Assembly: GCA_002454335.1 (NCBI GenBank)
Contig: DKIP01000019.1
Coordinates: 35,819 to 44,475, forward strand
Source of the DNA: Cytophagaceae bacterium UBA6715
GTDB lineage: Bacteria; Bacteroidota; Bacteroidia; Cytophagales; Spirosomataceae
Length of the DNA stretch: 8,657 nucleotides
Reading direction: 5' to 3'
The first letter of the stretch is position 1, and every line of letters starts with the position of its first letter. A program made the translations under genes and the position numbers. This document shows positions 5,415 to 8,657 of this stretch, in pieces. The notes under the pieces are model-generated. The model ran no database searches. It was not told the DNA's origin and saw only the letters and a list, made by a program, of their open reading frames with translations.

Positions 5415-5959
5415 TCGAAGCTGCCGGCATCCTAACATCCTTACTGGGCGTCTATTATTCGAGCCAACGAAAAGTTGCAGCTTGGCTTTGGAACATATTG
5501 GCATCGGGTATTTACATGTATGTATTTTATGAAGCGGGATTATATTCCGACATGGAATTACAGGGTATATTTATTTTGATGGCTGTATATGGCTTGTACC
5601 AATGGAAGCATGTGGATGAGGCATGGAAGCCATCGAAAAATACTTTTGGCCAGACCATCATCGGAATAGCAATAGCAGGATGCTACGGAATTATTGCAGG
5701 ATTTTTACATGATCGATATTCCACACAAGTCAAGTCACCGTATTGGGACGCAACATTGACAGGTTTTAGCATGTTGGGGACCTATTGGGCAGCCCAACGA
5801 AAAATCGAAAATTGGATTTTATGGATATGCGTCGACCTTGCCTACGTTGGCATGTATTTAGTTAACGGTTTGTGGGGTACGGCAGCTTTGTATCTTGTGT
5901 TTGTTTTCATGGCAATTTACGGATGGGTTTCCTGGCACAACAAACTCAAAATCAAGTGA
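5411..5959 (+). CDS. pnuC: PnuC-family vitamin transporter (nicotinamide riboside type)
   Basis: This 182-residue integral inner-membrane protein belongs to the PnuC family of facilitators, which take up unphosphorylated vitamins that are then trapped by kinases. It is built from two related halves. The first has AAWLWNILASGIYMYVFYEAGLYSD...LQ...AVYGLYQW (residues 23-65). The second has ENWILWICVDLAYVGMYLVNGLW...LY...AIYGWVSW (133-175). Both match the family pattern of membrane helices ending in YGxxxW. About seven hydrophobic segments are visible. The start overlaps the nth stop as ATGA, so translation is probably coupled to nth. PnuC usually carries nicotinamide riboside, but Bacteroidota also have PnuT, which carries thiamine. 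I saw no TPP riboswitch, kinase or NAD-regulator gene here, so the substrate is inferred only from family resemblance. Confidence 0.88.
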   Translation: MIEAAGILTSLLGVYYSSQRKVAAWLWNILASGIYMYVFYEAGLYSDMELQGIFILMAVYGLYQWKHVDEAWKPSKNTFGQTIIGIAIAGCYGIIAGFLHDRYSTQVKSPYWDATLTGFSMLGTYWAAQRKIENWILWICVDLAYVGMYLVNGLWGTAALYLVFVFMAIYGWVSWHNKLKIK

Positions 5960-6015
5960 TTAAAAAATTGTCAGAGATTTTATTCGAATCAGCACACAAA
6001 ATTGTTCAATAAAAT

Positions 6016-6023
6016 TATCTTTG
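6016..6023 (+). promoter_or_regulatory. Putative -7 element of the DksA-like/holin-like cluster
   Basis: TATCTTTG is an exact TAnnTTTG match in the 154-base gap after pnuC. Transcription would begin near 6029 and leave a leader of about 85 bases before the ATG at 6114. No TTTG lies at the usual -33 distance. The gap otherwise holds an ATTCGAAT palindrome (5982-5989), AT-rich sequence, and no recognisable riboswitch or terminator. Confidence 0.5.
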
Positions 6024-6113
6024 TAGAATAGAACGCGACAAGTTCAGTAAGGTGCTGACATTCAAATAATTATACTTTTTCGTGTTCAAGTAAAATTAAA
6101 AGAGTTATTATTT

Positions 6114-6497
6114 ATGGCGACGGAAGAGAAGAATCGTTATTCAGCTGAAGAATTAAAAGAGTTCGAGGCAATCATTCAAAGTAAATTAGCTGAAACCAAT
6201 GCAGAGTTAAAGTATTTACGTGAAGCATTAAGTAAAAAAAATGACCCAGGTACGGATGACACATCAGGTAATTCAAAGGTCATGGAAGATGGAGCGGATA
6301 CGCAAGAGAAGGAAAGCATGAATCAATTGGCAGTTCGCCAACAGAAATTTGCAAAAAGCTTGGAGAATGCTTTGATGCGCATAAAAAATGGAACATACGG
6401 CGTTTGCATCGACTCAGGAAAATTAATTTCCAAAGAGCGTTTGCGCTTAGTACCCCACACACAACATTCGATTGAGGCCAAATTAAAACAACGTTAG
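6114..6497 (+). CDS. DksA/TraR-family protein with degenerate zinc finger
   Basis: This 127-residue protein has the DksA/TraR layout. A coiled-coil hairpin spans about residues 10-93 with an acidic turn EDGADTQEKE (Asp59 and Asp62, comparable to the DxxDxA tip by which DksA acts in the RNA polymerase secondary channel). It is followed by a C-terminal zinc-finger-like region (94-123). In that region only Cys98 of the usual four cysteines remains; the others are replaced (GVCIDSGKLISKERL...PHTQHSIEAK), so zinc binding is unlikely. The form TGKLISKERLRxVPHxxxSIEAK is common in Bacteroidota homologues. It may modulate RNA polymerase, perhaps with ppGpp, but target genes are unknown. The ATG at 6114 lies 91 bases after a TATCTTTG box, and the next gene starts directly after its stop. 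Confidence 0.88.
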   Translation: MATEEKNRYSAEELKEFEAIIQSKLAETNAELKYLREALSKKNDPGTDDTSGNSKVMEDGADTQEKESMNQLAVRQQKFAKSLENALMRIKNGTYGVCIDSGKLISKERLRLVPHTQHSIEAKLKQR

Positions 6498-6845
6498 ATG
6501 GGATTTTTCGACAATAATGGTTTGGTAGATTTATTGAAAAACTACCTGAAAACGCAATTTGAATTGGTCAAACTTGACATTCAAGAGCGTTTGGAAGCCT
6601 TATTGGAACGCATATTCAAATTCATCATCTTGGCATTTGCCTTGGGTATTGGGGTATTATTCCTGCTACATGGTATTGCCAATATGATCAATGCTTATTT
6701 AGGCAGCCAATTTTGGGGACATTTCATCGTTTCAGGGGCTTGCTTAATCGTTGGTGCAATGCTGGCAGCGAGTTTTCGCAAGCCACTAGAAAATGAAGCA
6801 ACAGAGGAAGAAGAAATTACAGCAGATGAGTCAGATACAGAATAA
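6498..6845 (+). CDS. Phage_holin_3_6 (YqjE-like) membrane protein
   Basis: This 115-residue protein resembles the putative holin superfamily III / DUF1469 group that includes E. coli YqjE. An amphipathic N-terminal region (about 1-37, LKNYLKTQFELVKLDIQERLE) precedes two membrane helices (about 38-60, FKFIILAFALGIGVLFLLHGIAN; about 72-92, GHFIVSGACLIVGAMLAASF). A short basic FRKP stop follows, then a strongly acidic tail (NEATEEEEITADESDTE). Despite the domain name there are no neighbouring lysis or phage genes, so a housekeeping or stress-related envelope role is more likely. The ATG directly follows the stop of the DksA-like gene with no gap, so the two are almost certainly co-translated. 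Confidence 0.82.
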   Translation: MGFFDNNGLVDLLKNYLKTQFELVKLDIQERLEALLERIFKFIILAFALGIGVLFLLHGIANMINAYLGSQFWGHFIVSGACLIVGAMLAASFRKPLENEATEEEEITADESDTE

Positions 6846-7155
6846 AAAAGCACAATTAGAAGCTGAGGCAGCTAATTTTGAAAATAAAATTGGCGAACAA
6901 ATTGCCGACATCAAGCAGGTTGCCAAAGAAAAAGGCACCCAAATTTTAGTCGCAGGAGCTGTGGTAGCTGGGGCTTATTTATTATACTCACTGATGTCAG
7001 GAAGCGACAAATCAGAGAAAAAATCAGCAAAAAAAGAGTCTTCCTTTTTAGGCAATGCCATTACTTCCTATGCGGTTGGGATCGCGTTGTCGTTGGCAAA
7101 AGACCAACTAGTTGATTATTTAAGAAAGCTCGAGGAAGAATCAGTTAAGAAATAA
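6826..7155 (+). CDS. YtxH/YqjD-like small membrane protein
   Basis: This protein has 109 residues from the ATG at 6826, which overlaps the end of the upstream gene by 20 bases; an ATG at 6793 in the same frame would add eleven mostly basic and polar residues. I chose 6826 because it gives the smaller overlap and a tidy helical start, MSQIQNKKAQLEAEAANFENKI. A predicted coiled coil (about 1-38) leads into a glycine/alanine-rich membrane helix (TQILVAGAVVAGAYLLYSLM). A Lys/Ser-rich linker and a second moderately hydrophobic amphipathic segment (NAITSYAVGIALSLAKDQLVDYL) follow, with a charged end. This coil-plus-Ala/Gly-helix layout recalls YtxH and YqjD/ElaB proteins. It is probably the third gene of the DksA-like/holin-like operon. 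Exact function is unknown. Confidence 0.75.
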   Translation: MSQIQNKKAQLEAEAANFENKIGEQIADIKQVAKEKGTQILVAGAVVAGAYLLYSLMSGSDKSEKKSAKKESSFLGNAITSYAVGIALSLAKDQLVDYLRKLEEESVKK

Positions 7156-7176
7156 CAAATACATTTTTTCACCACT

Positions 7177-7236
7177 ACCTTTGGCAATCCTCAAAACAGG
7201 TTTGCCAAAGGTGAGGTTTTGAGGATTGCCAAAGGT
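7177..7236. repeat. Perfect 21-bp inverted repeat with a third internal copy
   Basis: The arms at 7177-7197 and 7216-7236 are perfect reverse complements over 21 bases. The 18-base loop contains TTTGCCAAAGGT (7201-7212), which repeats the outer part of the right arm (ATTGCCAAAGGT). The left arm can therefore pair either with the full right arm (21 bp) or with the loop copy (11 bp, 7177-7187 with 7202-7212), so two mutually exclusive hairpins are possible. It fills most of the 86-base gap between two convergent genes. A bidirectional terminator is the simplest reading, but neither strand shows the expected T-run directly after the stem. A small REP-like or terminator-associated repeat family is the alternative. 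Confidence 0.8.
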
Positions 7237-7241
7237 TAAGG

Positions 7242-8316
7242 CTAATTTTCCATCAAGTAGGCCTTGATGAATTCATTGATTTCGCCATCCAACACCGCAT
7301 CCGTATTTGAGGTTTGGTAATTTGTTCGGTGATCCTTTACGCGACGATCGTCCAATACATAGGAACGAATCTGCGAACCCCATTCAATTTTCTTTTTACC
7401 CGCTTCTACCTCCGCACGAGCGGCATTGCGCTTGTCGATTTCGATTTGGTATAATTTAGATTTCAAGAGACGTAAAGCAACTTCCTTGTTTTGCAATTGC
7501 GAACGCTCCTGCTGACAGGCGATAATAATCCCCGAAGGTTTGTGTGTCAATCGCACCGCAGTTTCTACCTTGTTGACATTCTGCCCTCCAGCCCCGCCAG
7601 AACGGAAAGTATCCCAATCGATGTCGGCGGGATTGATGTCAATTTCGATGGAATCATCGGCCAATGGGCATACATAAACGGAAGCAAAAGACGTATGCCT
7701 GCGGGCATTGGAGTCAAACGGTGAAATACGAACCAATCGATGGACACCGTTCTCCGACTTCAAATTACCATAGGCAAATTCTCCGTCGACTTCGATGGTT
7801 ACGGATTTAATTCCGGCCACATCTCCTGCGTTTTCATCAACCAAACGAACTTTGAAGCCATTTTTTTCGGCCCACATGTGATACATACGAAGCAACATGG
7901 AGGCCCAATCTTGGGATTCTGTACCACCCGCACCGGCATTGATTTCGAGCACGGCGCTCATGTTGTCGCCTTCTTCCGACATCATTTTGCGGAATTCGAG
8001 GGATTCGAGCAGAGATTCGAGTTTGGCACCTTCGGCATCCACTTCGGGTTCCGTGGCTTCACCCATCTCGTAAAACTCCCAAATTGTTTCTAAATCATCT
8101 TGTGCTCGTGATAATTGGTCGAAACCATCCGTCCAAAATTTAAGTCCACGCATTTCGCGCATGGTACTTTCGGCCTTTTCGGGATTGTTCCAAAACTCAG
8201 GGTCGAGTGTGACGGTCTCCAGTTCGGAGATTAAATATTTCTTATGATCGTAGTCAAAGATACCTCCTTAAAGCCTCTATTCTGGCTTTCAGGTCATTGA
8301 ACCTGTCTCTTGTCAT
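7242..8316 (-). CDS. prfB: Peptide chain release factor 2, with programmed +1 frameshift
   Basis: RF2 recognises UAA and UGA stop codons and triggers peptide release on the ribosome. The gene is read in two parts. Codons 1-20 run from the ATG at 8316 to 8257 (MTRDRFNDLKARIEALRRYL) and are followed by an in-frame TGA at 8256-8254. After a +1 slip, reading continues from GAC at 8255 to the TAG at 7244-7242, giving a protein of 357 residues, close to the usual RF2 length. The stop-codon-reading SPF tripeptide (about 198-200, in RISPFDSNARRHTSF) distinguishes RF2 from RF1. The catalytic GGQ (about 243-245, in RSGGAGGQNVNKVE) is intact. A TATATTTG -7 element lies just upstream. The gene is convergent with the YtxH-like gene and divergent from lpdA. 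Annotation from the ATG at 8162 alone would miss the N-terminal domain. Confidence 0.96.
8253..8268 (-). promoter_or_regulatory. Programmed +1 frameshift site of prfB
   Basis: On the minus strand, AGGAGG (8268-8263) precedes TAT CTT TGA C (8262-8253). This is the canonical RF2 autoregulation site: an internal Shine-Dalgarno-like AGGAGG, a slippery CTT, and UGA followed by C, a poor termination context. Low RF2 delays termination at this UGA and favours the +1 slip that produces more RF2. Confidence 0.95.
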
Positions 8317-8339
8317 GTGGATTTCTGCTAAATAAAGTA

Positions 8340-8347
8340 CAAATATA
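8340..8347 (-). promoter_or_regulatory. Putative -7 element of prfB
   Basis: The minus strand reads TATATTTG, an exact TAnnTTTG match, 23 bases before the prfB ATG. This would give a short leader of about 18 bases. No clear TTTG was found at the -33 distance. Confidence 0.5.
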
Positions 8348-8397
8348 CCCGATTTTGTGCTAAATTGCGGCCTCATTCATTTAAATCAAGCAATAAA

Positions 8398-8657
8398 ATG
8401 GCGCAACAATACGATTTGATCGTGGTAGGCTCAGGCCCAGGGGGTTATGTAGCAGCTATCCGAGCTTCTCAATTAGGTTTAAAATGTGCAGTCGTGGAGA
8501 AAGAATCTTTGGGAGGTATCTGCCTAAACTGGGGATGTATCCCAACCAAAGCCTTGTTAAAATCTGCGAATGTATTTGAATACATCAAACATGCATCGGA
8601 TTACGGAATTACCGTGAAAGGAGCAGAAGCTGATTTCTCAGCGGTAATCGCACGTTC
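8398..8657 (+). CDS. lpdA: Dihydrolipoyl dehydrogenase, N-terminal part
   Basis: The first 86 residues of dihydrolipoamide dehydrogenase (E3) are present, and the window edge cuts the rest. E3 is the FAD enzyme that reoxidises lipoyl groups of the pyruvate and 2-oxoglutarate dehydrogenase complexes and the glycine cleavage system using NAD+. The FAD-binding Rossmann loop is VGSGPGGYVAAIRASQLG (10-27). The redox-active disulfide is the CxxxxC of GGICLNWGCIPTKALL (39-54). The family is pyridine nucleotide-disulfide oxidoreductase; the GGICLNWGCIPTK variant is typical of E3 rather than glutathione or mercuric reductase. The ATG at 8398 gives the usual MAQQYDLIVVG start. It is divergent from prfB across an 81-base gap; I saw no good TAnnTTTG box for it. 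Confidence 0.93.
   Translation, partial: MAQQYDLIVVGSGPGGYVAAIRASQLGLKCAVVEKESLGGICLNWGCIPTKALLKSANVFEYIKHASDYGITVKGAEADFSAVIAR

Noticed and set aside
5960..6113. Possible riboswitch or small RNA in the gap after pnuC
   Set aside because: Only AT-rich sequence, a short palindrome and a -7 box are visible; no TPP, NAD or other riboswitch core motifs were recognised.
6498..6845. Prophage or lysis cassette suggested by the holin-like protein
   Set aside because: No endolysin, spanin, structural or integrase genes are nearby. The protein fits the YqjE-type group found in ordinary chromosomes.
7740..8093. Rightward open frame of about 117 codons opposite prfB
   Set aside because: It lies wholly antisense to conserved RF2 coding sequence, its translation is rich in Phe/His/Gly typical of a shadow frame, and it has no recognisable start signals.

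Overview
The window looks like ordinary chromosome from a member of the Bacteroidota, most like Cytophagales or a relative. The sequence is moderately AT-rich. Several genes are preceded by the Bacteroidota -7 promoter element TAnnTTTG, and Shine-Dalgarno sequences are mostly absent. Protein variants typical of the phylum are present: a DksA/TraR protein with a degenerate zinc finger, a PnuC-type transporter, and a secreted DUF3471-like protein. No tRNA, rRNA, CRISPR array, insertion sequence or phage region was seen, and the window is densely coding.

Left part (1-3086). A 5' fragment of isoleucyl-tRNA synthetase runs leftwards off the edge. Divergent from it are 5-formyltetrahydrofolate cyclo-ligase, an exported or membrane protein of unknown function, aspartate-semialdehyde dehydrogenase (asd) and pyridoxine 5'-phosphate synthase (pdxJ). 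A strong intrinsic terminator follows asd and ends three bases before the pdxJ start codon. A second, symmetric hairpin ends pdxJ and also serves the convergent gene that follows.

Middle part (3095-5959). A leftward gene encodes a secreted protein made of two copies of one domain. Divergent from it is a small sigma-70 family (ECF-like) factor with a well-formed promoter. A 70-residue protein overlaps the sigma gene's end and is a plausible cognate regulator. Endonuclease III (nth) and a PnuC-family vitamin transporter follow, overlapping at ATGA.

Right part (5960-8657). A three-gene cluster encodes a zinc-less DksA/TraR-type protein, a two-helix Phage_holin_3_6/YqjE-like membrane protein and a YtxH/YqjD-like membrane protein. 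It resembles the layout of enterobacterial yqjD-yqjE loci and may be an envelope or stress module. A 60-bp structure made of a perfect 21-bp inverted repeat, with a third partial copy in its loop, separates it from the convergent prfB. prfB (release factor 2) contains the classic autoregulatory +1 frameshift site with an in-frame TGA. Divergent from prfB is the start of dihydrolipoyl dehydrogenase (lpdA), cut by the window edge.

Most of the genes are housekeeping. The points most worth a second look are the three-copy hairpin before prfB, the sigma factor with its overlapping small protein and divergent duplicated secreted protein, the DksA-like/holin-like/YtxH-like module, and the terminator that abuts pdxJ. 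I found no clear evidence of a wholly new system.
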